Assembly: GCF_003058165.1 (NCBI RefSeq)
Contig: NZ_QBUC01000017.1
Coordinates: 23,723-87,722 of the forward strand
Direction: 5' to 3'
From: Paenisporosarcina sp. OV554
GTDB lineage: Bacteria; Bacillota; Bacilli; Bacillales_A; Planococcaceae
DNA length: 64,000 nucleotides
A model generated the notes under the pieces. That model was not told where the DNA came from and did not search any database. It saw nothing but the letters and a program-made list of their open reading frames with translations. Below are positions 43,633 to 53,652 of this stretch, in pieces; within the stretch, counting starts at the first letter, position 1; every line of letters begins with the position of its first letter. The translations under genes were made by a program, and so were the position numbers.

Positions 43633-43688
43633 TTTTTTATTCCCCCATACCCTTTTTATAGTTTTAATTTTCAGTCCCATTAGAGAGT

Positions 43689-43719
43689 TATTTGCACACA
43701 ACTTACTTGTGCGCAAATA
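43689..43719 (-). terminator. hairpin after protease 1
   Basis: TATTTGCACACAACT / (A)GTGCGCAAATA hairpin. The same hairpin and its flanking sequence recur after protease 2 (48596-48626). Confidence 0.7.
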
Positions 43720-43750
43720 CCCCCACTAAATCACTAAATGTCAGTATCAT

Positions 43751-46700
43751 TTAATTATTCGGCTTGAGACCTACTGATTGTAAGAAATCATTCAATCCTT
43801 TTTTACCTAACTTCTCGACTGGTTTTTTATCTTTGCCAATGTCATGTCCAACTCTCAAGAAATTCTTTTCGATTAAACGAATGTCGAGCTCGTTTACAAT
43901 TCCATCAATATTGATATCTACTGCTTTATCTTTTTTGCCGTATTGCGCAACGACACGCATGACGTCCATAATATCAATCATGCCATCATGATTTACATCA
44001 CCAGCGTAAGTAATTGGTGGGTAAGAACGAAGCCAACGACCCGTCAAATCTCCATCAACCTCTTTGACAACATTTACAGTACTTGCCCTCGTTAAGTGAC
44101 CTGGTATTTCAATAATTAGCTTAAAGTCGCCTTTTTGCACCTGGATTCCTTCGATAAAGAATCCACCATTTTCATCGATGTCCCCTGCAAACTTTTTACC
44201 ATTTGGCGCTTGTACATAGACTTTAGCACCTACTTTACTTAAGTCCACACCATAAACAACTTCTCCGTCTTCTTCCATAAGAGCTTCCGGTGAGATATAG
44301 CCTTCCACCTTAGACGTTTGCGGAATAATATTAAACAGGTCATGTCCGAATTTAGGAACTGTTACTGGCTTCGTCTCATTAACCGCAGAATACGTTATGT
44401 TGCTGAAGTTAAAGCCATAAGTGCCTCCATAATACTCATCATTAATCACTTCAAAAGTAATATCTAAAAAGGCTTGATCACCACTTATACCTTCTACAGA
44501 AGCCCCCTCAAGTGCAGCCCCGAGCGTCACAATCGTATCGGTGTATTGATTTTTAAATTTCGGTTCCTTTAATGCAATCTCAAGATTATTGTCTGCCGCG
44601 TACTTTTTAAATGCATCACTTGCTTTAACACCTTTGAACTTAAAGTATTTCTTCGCAAATGCTACATCAAATTGCCCAGCCGCTAGCTCCTTCACATTGT
44701 TTAAAGTCAATGTAGCTGTAATCTCATCTTTGCTTTGCACCTTGGATTTATCATACGAAGGAGCGGCGTATAATGTCCCCTCTTTCATAAAGGTATACTG
44801 GTCAAACCTTTCAGTTGTCCCCATATCAAATGTCGATAAGGCAAGCTTGTATGGCTTATCCGCAATCTCTTCCGCAAGAACACCAAACTTCATATCACCA
44901 TTTCCTTTTACACCCAAAAGTCCGGCTGCGAATGGTGAATCTTCATAATAAACAACTGTATTTGTTGATTGGTCATAATTCAGTCCCTTTGAATTCAGGT
45001 AATCGATCGACGAATCTTGAATATTTGTATGGACCCATACCGCGCGATGTCCATCTTCATCTGTGTACATAGACTCATCCACTTCATATAATCCTGGCTT
45101 CAAATCCTTAAAGGTCATTTCAGGTTCTGTATTATCAACGACTGCAACGTTTTCATTTACATAAGTATTTCCCTCTGAATCGGATGCAATCATTGTAAAT
45201 GTGTATCCCCCTTCAGGTAATTCGAAATTCTCATATGAAATCGGGTACAAAGGATCACCTGTGAATAAATTTACATTCCCTGTAAACCCTTGTGTGATAT
45301 ACATTTCAGTACCTGGCGTGATAAAGGATGCATCGGATATTGACCCAACAAGTCCAATCGGTTCTCCAGTTTCAGCATCATTTATGATGATATCAACTGT
45401 TTCCATCGTACTTTTAAATTTGAAAGCTACTGGTGTAAAAGGTACTAGGTATTCATGGAAAAAATCCCAACTATTTGTGATAGCCGGTCTTTCCAACGTT
45501 ACGAAATCAATGCCTTTACCTGACACACGAATAGCAAATGGAACTTGATATCGTTCATCCGGATTGCTTTCGTTCACCATATGAATATAGCCTTCATATG
45601 TTCCCTCGGCAGCATCCTTTGGTACACGAATGGTTGGTTCCAATTCTGACGTCTCTCCTGCCGGAACCGTTACAGTATCTGGTACATCAAATTGAACACC
45701 ATTTTTCATCGCATCCTGTCTATTCCCTTTTGCCTGTAGAAACTCGACATCAAATGCAAACTTTTTATCTTCAATTTGACTATTTTTAATTACCATTGTC
45801 TTTCCGTCTTCAATCCCATCTTCTGATGGATAATGCGTTCCAAATGAAAATGACGCTGTTTCTTGATTTATCCCAACAACTTCGTCGCCTTCTACCATCT
45901 CAGTTTGGTCGAGTACTTTAATGGATGTATCTGTATGAACCGCGTCATAAGCGTTAATACGTCCAGCCCCAACTTCATAAACCGAATAATCCTCTCGTAA
46001 ATCAACGGACGTATTCATCAGTGCTGCTTTCACGTCAAACGCCGTATAGTCAGGGTTCTCCTGCAAAATCAGCGCTGCTGCTCCAGCTACATGCGGAGAT
46101 GCCATGGATGTTCCTTGAATTCTTGCATAGGCTGTCTCATACGTATTTCCTTCTGGATCATTTATAAATGATGGATACGTTGAGTAAATCGCTACACCTG
46201 GAGCGACAACATCTGGTTTAATGTCAAGGGTTCCTGCGACAGGTCCTCTTGAACTAAAATCGGCTAAATAATCGCCTTCCGATTTTGTATTTCCTACTTC
46301 ACCAAATGTAAAGACTGATTCCAATAACGTAGTTGACTCTGTTTGCACAGCTGTCTCTGCTGCCTCGATTACTTCCGCCGACTCAGGTAATTCTTTTGAC
46401 TCCCCTGATGTTGCTTTACTTGAGTTCGTTGCTAGCGCTTGTTTTAACTTCTCGCCATCCTCTTTTGATACGCGGAATGAGGCAATGTATCCTGTGCTTT
46501 CACCAATATAAACCGGGACTTGACCTGCTTCATTATTGTAAACAATCGCAGCCTCTGCTCCTGCTACTTTGGCATTACGAATTTTCTCATCAAATGCAAG
46601 CTCACCGCGCTCAATAAGTGCAATTTTCCCTGTTAGATTTTTTCCATCATAATCACTTTTTTTACCGTATCCTACATCAACCATTTCATACGACTGATTT

Positions 46701-48049
46701 TGGAAGTCTTCTATATTATCCGTGAAGTTTTTCGCTAGTAGCTGAACATCTACAAACGTCTCTTCATTTGCTGTTGCAGTAAATGTTGGAACGACCTGTG
46801 ACACATCACTCGCTCCTACTGTAATGGCAAGTGCCCCAGTTCCAGGTGTTCCCACTGTTCCGGCTCCCGGTCCAGCATTCCCAGCTGCTACAACCGTTAC
46901 GACATCAGAAAGCATCGCATTGTTAACAGCTATTGACAATGGATTTAGTGCCTGGTTTACATTCGCCCCAAGGGATAAGTTGATAACATCCATTTCATCC
47001 TTCACTGCCTTATCAATACCAGCAAGAATTCCGCTTGTCGGACCACTACCATATGGCCCTAGTACGCGGTAATTATACAAATCAACTTCTGGTGCTACAC
47101 CTTTTACAGCATAGTCCACGTTATTATCTTTTTGTCCAGCAACCGTTCCCGAAACGTGTGTACCATGTGACGTATAGTAGGAACCACCATCCGCATCAAA
47201 CTCCGGCTTACCAGACGCTTTCCATCCGTCATACGTCGTTTCCATGGGATCAGCATCATTATCGATAAAGTCCCATCCTTTTACGCTGTCAGGATCCACT
47301 TTACTTGGGTCTTGTCCTTCAACTGCTTTGTATCCAGCATATGCCCCTTGTAAATCTGGATGATTATAGTCGATGCCCGTATCAAGGACCCCCACTTTAA
47401 TACCCTGCCCTTTTATATCCTCATCATGAAGCTTGTTCACTCCAATTTGTGGAATACTGTCTATCATTTTAGGCTTGATGGACTTTTGTTGTACTTTTGG
47501 CAAATCAAGCTTTACGTCCTCATCTTTCCAAACTCGTTCGACAACGCCAGTTCGCACTAGTTCTTCAACTGCATTGCCTGCTATTGTGATGGCTACACCG
47601 TTAAAAGCATCACGATACTCCTGTGTAATGTTGATGGCCGCGGATTTTTTACTTTTGTTTAAGTTCTGAATTACCTCTTTGAATTGTTGGTGTGATTCTT
47701 CAACCTTCGCTTCTACTTGAGAAACAGACGTACGGCTAGGTTGATTTTTTTGTTTAGCTAGTTCAACCTTTGCCGGATCCTGCTTATATTGAACAATAAC
47801 GCTTATAGGTTCCTTACTAGCAAGATTGATAGCTGGATCGATGGTAAATCCATTTTCCACCTTTAATTCGTTGAGTGTTCTTCTTTGTTCATCGGTAAGA
47901 TTGCTTAAAATCTCTTGGATATCTTTTGCTCCATCAGTAGCTCCAACTGATGGCATCGCGGGAAACATCGTAGCTGGTAATAGCATTGCCATCATCATCG
48001 CTCTTGCGAATTTCATTGGCATTTTCTTAGTCTTTTTTTCTTTACTCAC
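43751..48049 (-). CDS. giant subtilisin-like protease with cohesin-like and dockerin regions (copy 1)
   Basis: A 1432-residue secreted S8 protease. A signal peptide (about 10-37) is followed by an I9-type propeptide (about 80-180). The catalytic domain has Asp 223 (LDTGIDYNHPDL), His 295 (SHGTHVSG) and Ser 648 (GTSMASPHVAG), interrupted by a PA domain (about 430-545) as in Vpr. After Fn3-like and beta-rich regions comes a cohesin-like segment (ATLTLNNVKELAAGQFDVAF), then a carboxypeptidase-regulatory-like fold, and a dockerin type I pair (GDVNHDGMIDIMDVMRVV and DINIDGIVNELD). The start taken is GTG 48049 with GGGAGTGGATG upstream, aligned with copy 2; TTG 48097 after GGGAGG is the alternative. 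Its secreted-protease role is secure. Whether cohesin and dockerin interact is unknown. Confidence 0.9.
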   Translation of the reverse strand: MSKEKKTKKMPMKFARAMMMAMLLPATMFPAMPSVGATDGAKDIQEILSNLTDEQRRTLNELKVENGFTIDPAINLASKEPISVIVQYKQDPAKVELAKQKNQPSRTSVSQVEAKVEESHQQFKEVIQNLNKSKKSAAINITQEYRDAFNGVAITIAGNAVEELVRTGVVERVWKDEDVKLDLPKVQQKSIKPKMIDSIPQIGVNKLHDEDIKGQGIKVGVLDTGIDYNHPDLQGAYAGYKAVEGQDPSKVDPDSVKGWDFIDNDADPMETTYDGWKASGKPEFDADGGSYYTSHGTHVSGTVAGQKDNNVDYAVKGVAPEVDLYNYRVLGPYGSGPTSGILAGIDKAVKDEMDVINLSLGANVNQALNPLSIAVNNAMLSDVVTVVAAGNAGPGAGTVGTPGTGALAITVGASDVSQVVPTFTATANEETFVDVQLLAKNFTDNIEDFQNQSYEMVDVGYGKKSDYDGKNLTGKIALIERGELAFDEKIRNAKVAGAEAAIVYNNEAGQVPVYIGESTGYIASFRVSKEDGEKLKQALATNSSKATSGESKELPESAEVIEAAETAVQTESTTLLESVFTFGEVGNTKSEGDYLADFSSRGPVAGTLDIKPDVVAPGVAIYSTYPSFINDPEGNTYETAYARIQGTSMASPHVAGAAALILQENPDYTAFDVKAALMNTSVDLREDYSVYEVGAGRINAYDAVHTDTSIKVLDQTEMVEGDEVVGINQETASFSFGTHYPSEDGIEDGKTMVIKNSQIEDKKFAFDVEFLQAKGNRQDAMKNGVQFDVPDTVTVPAGETSELEPTIRVPKDAAEGTYEGYIHMVNESNPDERYQVPFAIRVSGKGIDFVTLERPAITNSWDFFHEYLVPFTPVAFKFKSTMETVDIIINDAETGEPIGLVGSISDASFITPGTEMYITQGFTGNVNLFTGDPLYPISYENFELPEGGYTFTMIASDSEGNTYVNENVAVVDNTEPEMTFKDLKPGLYEVDESMYTDEDGHRAVWVHTNIQDSSIDYLNSKGLNYDQSTNTVVYYEDSPFAAGLLGVKGNGDMKFGVLAEEIADKPYKLALSTFDMGTTERFDQYTFMKEGTLYAAPSYDKSKVQSKDEITATLTLNNVKELAAGQFDVAFAKKYFKFKGVKASDAFKKYAADNNLEIALKEPKFKNQYTDTIVTLGAALEGASVEGISGDQAFLDITFEVINDEYYGGTYGFNFSNITYSAVNETKPVTVPKFGHDLFNIIPQTSKVEGYISPEALMEEDGEVVYGVDLSKVGAKVYVQAPNGKKFAGDIDENGGFFIEGIQVQKGDFKLIIEIPGHLTRASTVNVVKEVDGDLTGRWLRSYPPITYAGDVNHDGMIDIMDVMRVVAQYGKKDKAVDINIDGIVNELDIRLIEKNFLRVGHDIGKDKKPVEKLGKKGLNDFLQSVGLKPNN

Positions 48050-48190
48050 TTCATCCACTCCCGAATTCGTCGTATTACTTTCCGAATTAATTAACAAATT
48101 ATTCCTCCCTTTCATTCTTTATAAGGGAATGCCTAAGTGTAACGTCACACCCATAGACAACATACTACACCACACTTTAAAGACTATGTA

Positions 48191-48490
48191 TTGGGGTAAT
48201 TTCGTATCATCATACTATATTGAATATTAATTTCGACCTATTTTTTATTCTGAAAACACCACAAAAGACCCTTGTTGAATACAATCAGGATGGATTAAAT
48301 ATCCATCTTTATAATTTATAATTACTAAATAAACAAAATAGTTAATCAATTGAAGAGCTATTAACTCATACTATTTATCGCGTAATAGAGCACAAAATCA
48401 GGCTGTTTCGCGATTCGAAGTCGCGGATTATTATGAAAATATTAAACTTCTATAAAACAAGACAGAACCTAGTTTAAATTACCCCAATTT
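48191..48490. promoter_or_regulatory. duplicated upstream module of protease 1
   Basis: ATTGGGGTAAT (48191-48201) and its inverse ATTACCCCAAT (48478-48488) bound a 300-bp gene-free stretch. The same pair at the same distance lies upstream of protease 2. It is a candidate operator pair for a shared regulator. Confidence 0.55.
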
Positions 48491-48595
48491 GCAACATTAA
48501 TATAAATATTTAGACATTTACATATAGTAGGTCCTTAATACCTAAAAAACATGTTTTCAACGTTTTCGGGAAGTATTCTATAAAAATTTAAAAGG

Positions 48596-48626
48596 TATTT
48601 GCACACAACTGAGTTGTGCGCAAATA
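48596..48626 (-). terminator. hairpin after protease 2
   Basis: TATTTGCACACAACT / AGTTGTGCGCAAATA, duplicated from or to the hairpin behind protease 1. Confidence 0.7.
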
Positions 48627-48658
48627 CCCCCACTAAATCACTAAAATGTCAGTGTCAA

Positions 48659-51600
48659 TTAATTATTCGGTTTGAGACCTACTGATTGTAAAAAATCATT
48701 CAATCCCTTTTTCCCCAACTTCTCTACTGGTTGTTTATTTTTACCGGCATTTTGCCCAACTCTCAAGAAGTTCTTTTCGATCAAACGAATGTCAAGTTCA
48801 TCTACAATTCCATCTATATTAATGTCCATTTTCTTATCTGCCTTGCCATATTGTGCTACAACGCGCATAACATCCATAATGTCGATTAATCCATCATTAT
48901 TTACATCGCCGGCATAATTAAATGGTGGATAAGAACGAGTCCATCTACCTCTCCAATCCCCATCAATCTTTTGGGCGACCTTTACCTTACTTACACTATC
49001 TAAGTGTCCTGGTACTTCTACAATTAGCTTGAATTCGCCTTCGTGTGCTGGAATTCCTTCGATAAAGAATGTGCCATCTTTTTTGATGGCACTTCCATAT
49101 TTTTTACCATTTGGAGCTTTTACATAGGCTTTGGCACCTATTTTACTTAAGTCCACGCCATAAAAAACTTCTCCGGTTTCTTCCGTAAGAGCCTCCGGGA
49201 AGATACGGCCTCCCACCTTAGCAGTTTGCGGAATAATTGCAAACTGGTCGTGCTGGAAAACCGGAATTTTTACAGGCTCTACCTTATTAACCCCGGTATA
49301 AGTTACGTTCTTATAATTAAAGCCGTAATTGCCCGAATAATACTCATCGTTAATAACTTCAAAGGTAATATCTAAAAAGGCCTGATCGCCATTAATACCT
49401 TCAATAGTAGAACCTTCAAGTGAAGCCCCAACATTTACAATCGTCTCACTGTAATTATCTTTAAATGTTGGTTCATTTAATTTAATCTCAAGATTATTGT
49501 CTTCTGCATACTTTTTAAATACTTCATTTGCTTTAACACCTTTGAACTTAAAATGATTAGTTGCGAACCCTACATCGAATTGCCCAGCAGCTAGTTCTTT
49601 CACATTATTTAAGGTCAATGTAGCCGTAATCTCATCTTTACTTTGTACCTTGGATTTATCATACGAAGGAGTGGCATATAATGTCCCCTCTTTCATAAAG
49701 ATATAATTGTCATACCTCGCGGTTGTACCCATATCAAATGTTTGTAAACCAAGAACGTATGGCTTTTTTTCAATCTCTTCAGGAGCAATTCCAAACTTCA
49801 TATCACCATTTTCTTTAACTTTCAAATATCCGGTCGGGAATGGTGAGCCTTCAGAGTAAACTGTAGTGTTTGATGATTGGTCATAATCTAGTCCCTTAGA
49901 TCTTAGGTAATCTATCGACGAGTCTTGAATATTTGTATGAACCCATACCGCATTATGTCCATCTTCATTTGTATACATAGATTCATCTACTTCATATATA
50001 CCTGGTTTGAAGTCCTTAAAGGTCATTTCGGGTTTTGTCGTATCAACGACTGCAACGTCATCAGTTGTATAGGTGTTTCCTTGTAAATCGGTTGCAATCA
50101 TTGTAAATGTGTAATTACCTTCTGGTAAACTAACAGTCTCATTTGAAATTGGATATAACGGATCTTTGGTAAATGGATTTACATTTCCCGTAAACCCTTG
50201 CATGATATACATTTCAGTACCTGGCATGACACTAGATGCTCCATATAATGATCCGACAAATCCAATTGGGTCCCCAGTTTTGCCATCTTTTACGATGATG
50301 TCAACTGTTTCCATCGGACTTTTAAATTTGAAAATAACGGGTGTAAAGGGCATTATAAACGCATGGAAGTCATCCCATTCATTCGTGATTACTGGTCTTT
50401 CTAGATCGACAAAATCAATACCTTTACCAGTAACACGTATAGCAAATGGAACTTGATAGCGTTCATCCGGATTGCTTTCATTCACAATGTTAATATAGCC
50501 TTCATACGTTCCTTCTGCAGCATCTTGTGGAATATGAATTGTTGGTTCTAATTCCGTAGTTTCCCCTGCCGGAACTGTTACAAAATTCGGAATGTCAAAT
50601 TGAACACCATTTTCCGTGGCATCCTGTCTATTATCTTTTGCCTGTAAAAATTCAACATCAAAATCAAACTTTTTATCTTCTGTTTGACGGTTTTTAATAA
50701 CCATAGTCCTAGCGTCTTCAATTACATCATCTGATAGGTAATGAGTTCCAAACGAAATTGATGCTGTTTCTTCTTCAATCTCAACAACTTCGTCGCCCTC
50801 TACCATCTCGGTTTGATCAAGCACCATAACGGATGTATCTGCATGAACCGCATTATAAGCGTTAATACGTCCAGCTCCTACTTCATAAACCGAATAATCC
50901 TCCTGTAAATCAACTGTCGTATTCATTAAGGCTGCTTTTACATCAAACGACGTATATTCAGGGTTCTCCTGTAAAATTAGCGCTGCTGTAGCCGCTACAT
51001 GCGGAGATGCCATTGATGTCCCTTGAATCCTCGCATAGGCTGTATCATAACTATTTCCCTCTGGATCATTTACAAATGATGGATACGTAGAGTAAATTGC
51101 TACACCAGGGGCAACAACATCTGGTTTAATGTCATAACTTTGCGCGACAGGCCCTCTTGAACTAAAATCAGCTAAATAATCGCCTTTCGATTTTGTGTTT
51201 CCTAATTCTCCAAACGTAAAGATTGGTTTCATTGGCTCTACTGCCTTTATTGGTTCTACTGGTTCTACTGGTTTCACCGCTTCCACCGCTTCAGTTACTA
51301 CTACTAGTTCTTTCAACTTCTCTCCATCTTCTTTTGACAAGCGGAATGATGGAATATATGCCGTACTTTCACCGATATAATACGGAATTTGACCTGCTAC
51401 ATTATTGTAAACAATAGCAGCTTCTGCTCCCGCTTTTTTGGCATTTCGAATTTTTTCATCAAACGCAGCCTCACCGCGTTCGATGAGCGCAATTTTCCCT
51501 GTTAGATCTTTCCCTTCAAAATCACTGCTTGTACCATATCCTACAAAGACAATAGAGTAAGATTGATTTTGGAAACCTTCAAGTTTATCTCCGAAGTTTT

Positions 51601-52912
51601 TCGCAAGTAACTGAACATCTATAAATGACTCTTTATTTGTAGTTGCAGTAAATGTTGGAATTACCTGTGATACATCACTAGCTCCAACAGTAATAGCAAG
51701 TGCCCCAGTCCCCGGGGTTCCCACCGTCATATTTCCCGGTCCTGCATTCCCGGCTGCTACAACTGTTACTACGTCAGCAAGCATTGCATTGTTAACAGCG
51801 ACAGATAGTGGGTTTAATGGGTTATTTACATTTGCACCGAGGGATAGATTAATAACATCCATTTCATCTCCCACTGCTTTATCAATACCCGCAAGAATTC
51901 CACTCGTATTTCCACTACCATATGGCCCTAGTACTCGGTAATTAAACAAATCAACTTCAGGTGCTACACCTTTTACAGCATAGTCCACGTTATTATTTTT
52001 TTGGCCAGCAACTGTTCCCGAAACGTGTGTACCGTGTGATGTATAGTAACTATTACCATCCATATCAAACTCCGGCTTACCCGAATTCATCCATTTATCA
52101 TAAGTCTCTTCCATAGGATCGGCATCGTTATCGACGAAGTCCCACCCTTTTACGCTATCTGGATCAACCGCACTTGGATCTTGCCCCTCTATTGCACGGT
52201 ACCCAGCGTATGCATCTTTCAAATCTGGGTGATTATAGTCGATGCCTGTATCGATTACCCCAACTTTAATACCCTGTCCTTTTATATTCTCATCATGGAG
52301 CTTGTCCACTCCAATTTGTGGAATGCTGTCTATCATTTTAGGCTTTATTGATTGTTCCTTTACTTCAGGTAAATAAAGCTGTATGTTCCCATCATTCCAT
52401 ACTCGCTTGACAACACCAGTTCGAATTAAATCCTCAACTACATTACCAGGTAATGTGATGGCTACACCGTTAAAAGCATCGCGATATTCATGTGTAATGT
52501 TAATTTCGAGGGATTTTTTACTTTTAGCTAACTTCTGAAGTGCATCTTTAAATTCACTATGTGATGCTTCAACCTTCTCTTCTGCTCTAGAAAGAGAAAA
52601 AGTACTACGTTTTTGTTTGGCCATTTCAACCTTTGCAGGATCCTGCTTAAATTCAACAATAACGTTTACAGGTTGCTCACTGGCAAGATTTATTTCTGGA
52701 TGAATGGTAAATCCAGTTTCCGCCCTCAATTCGTTTAGTGTTTTCCTTTGTTTATCAGTAAGATTATTTAAAATTTCTTTAACATCTTTTATCCCATCAG
52801 TAGCCCCAACCGATGGCATCGCGGGAAATATAGTAACTGGTAATAATAGAGCCATCAGCATAACTCTCGCCATTTTCATCGGCATTTTTTTAGACATATT
52901 TTCTTTCCTCAT
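48659..52912 (-). CDS. giant subtilisin-like protease with cohesin-like and dockerin regions (copy 2)
   Basis: A 1417-residue tandem paralogue of copy 1 with the same architecture: signal peptide, I9-type propeptide, S8 domain with VIDTGIDYNHPDL, SHGTHVSG and GTSMASPHVAA, inserted PA domain, long beta-rich middle, cohesin-like segment, and dockerin type I (GDVNNDGLIDIMDVMRVV, DINIDGIVDELD). A Pro-rich EPVEP-type linker behind the PA domain differs most from copy 1. The start is ATG 52912 (MRKENMSKKMP) after GGGTGGAG. The C-terminal 80 residues are almost identical in the two proteins. Tandem gene duplication carried along the terminator and upstream module. Confidence 0.9.
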   Translation of the reverse strand: MRKENMSKKMPMKMARVMLMALLLPVTIFPAMPSVGATDGIKDVKEILNNLTDKQRKTLNELRAETGFTIHPEINLASEQPVNVIVEFKQDPAKVEMAKQKRSTFSLSRAEEKVEASHSEFKDALQKLAKSKKSLEINITHEYRDAFNGVAITLPGNVVEDLIRTGVVKRVWNDGNIQLYLPEVKEQSIKPKMIDSIPQIGVDKLHDENIKGQGIKVGVIDTGIDYNHPDLKDAYAGYRAIEGQDPSAVDPDSVKGWDFVDNDADPMEETYDKWMNSGKPEFDMDGNSYYTSHGTHVSGTVAGQKNNNVDYAVKGVAPEVDLFNYRVLGPYGSGNTSGILAGIDKAVGDEMDVINLSLGANVNNPLNPLSVAVNNAMLADVVTVVAAGNAGPGNMTVGTPGTGALAITVGASDVSQVIPTFTATTNKESFIDVQLLAKNFGDKLEGFQNQSYSIVFVGYGTSSDFEGKDLTGKIALIERGEAAFDEKIRNAKKAGAEAAIVYNNVAGQIPYYIGESTAYIPSFRLSKEDGEKLKELVVVTEAVEAVKPVEPVEPIKAVEPMKPIFTFGELGNTKSKGDYLADFSSRGPVAQSYDIKPDVVAPGVAIYSTYPSFVNDPEGNSYDTAYARIQGTSMASPHVAATAALILQENPEYTSFDVKAALMNTTVDLQEDYSVYEVGAGRINAYNAVHADTSVMVLDQTEMVEGDEVVEIEEETASISFGTHYLSDDVIEDARTMVIKNRQTEDKKFDFDVEFLQAKDNRQDATENGVQFDIPNFVTVPAGETTELEPTIHIPQDAAEGTYEGYINIVNESNPDERYQVPFAIRVTGKGIDFVDLERPVITNEWDDFHAFIMPFTPVIFKFKSPMETVDIIVKDGKTGDPIGFVGSLYGASSVMPGTEMYIMQGFTGNVNPFTKDPLYPISNETVSLPEGNYTFTMIATDLQGNTYTTDDVAVVDTTKPEMTFKDFKPGIYEVDESMYTNEDGHNAVWVHTNIQDSSIDYLRSKGLDYDQSSNTTVYSEGSPFPTGYLKVKENGDMKFGIAPEEIEKKPYVLGLQTFDMGTTARYDNYIFMKEGTLYATPSYDKSKVQSKDEITATLTLNNVKELAAGQFDVGFATNHFKFKGVKANEVFKKYAEDNNLEIKLNEPTFKDNYSETIVNVGASLEGSTIEGINGDQAFLDITFEVINDEYYSGNYGFNYKNVTYTGVNKVEPVKIPVFQHDQFAIIPQTAKVGGRIFPEALTEETGEVFYGVDLSKIGAKAYVKAPNGKKYGSAIKKDGTFFIEGIPAHEGEFKLIVEVPGHLDSVSKVKVAQKIDGDWRGRWTRSYPPFNYAGDVNNDGLIDIMDVMRVVAQYGKADKKMDINIDGIVDELDIRLIEKNFLRVGQNAGKNKQPVEKLGKKGLNDFLQSVGLKPNN

Positions 52913-53061
52913 TTCTCCACCCCCAAATAATAGTCTGAATTTCGCATAGCCTTCCAATCTAATAAATAGATTTTCTCTTCCCCCTTCGTTCTTCACAATG
53001 AGTAAATTAATGTTTTAGTAACATTACACCCTTAAGTTACATCAAGTTGTAATAACTGGGT

Positions 53062-53360
53062 ATTGGGGTAATCGCAATTATTCAAACTTAAAAATGTATA
53101 TTGGGACCTACTTTTTTATTTTTATTACATTACGAAGGAACCTTCCTAATAACGATAAGTAAGGATTATATATCCAAATTAAACACCTGTAATATTATTA
53201 TTATTCAATATAATATATAAATTAAAAATTATTAGTTTATACTACTAGTATGACTTTAGACTTCACCAAAAGGTTGTAGTACATTTCAAAGCTACTAATT
53301 GCAACAAAAGTATTAAAATTCAATTAAGTAGTAAAGAACCTTACATAAATTACCCCAATT
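53062..53360. promoter_or_regulatory. duplicated upstream module of protease 2
   Basis: ATTGGGGTAAT (53062-53072) and ATTACCCCAAT (53349-53359) lie 299 bp apart end to end, matching the module upstream of protease 1. The distal copy is also about 290 bp before the divergent HTH-TPR regulator gene. Confidence 0.55.
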
Positions 53361-53652
53361 AACTTAAAATATTAATATGTATATCTATAATAGGTACCTA
53401 AGACCTAAAAAAATGACTTTTATTGTTGCTTTAAACTAAAAAAGCGTGATAGTTATTTAAGTCAATTTACAATGATTCACTGAAAAATATCCCTCTCCCC
53501 TTCCAGTCTATTCCGATTTGTCTGGTACACCTTGCATCGTAATGACAATATTCATGTGATTGTATTGCAAATCACAATCACTGACAAACTCAATTTATCT
53601 GTTTATTTAAAGTTGAATAAGTATAAACACATCTGCCTAAGGGGGCTTATCT
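53361..53652. other. intergenic stretch upstream of the HTH-TPR regulator
   Basis: No gene. A TATAAT hexamer at about 53386 and a short run ACCTAAAAAA also occur, slightly changed, in the corresponding place upstream of protease 1. Confidence 0.4.

Noticed and set aside
43764..52949. Many plus-strand open frames inside the two protease genes
   Set aside because: They lack ribosome sites and credible products, and mirror the codon bias of the minus-strand genes; they are shadow frames.
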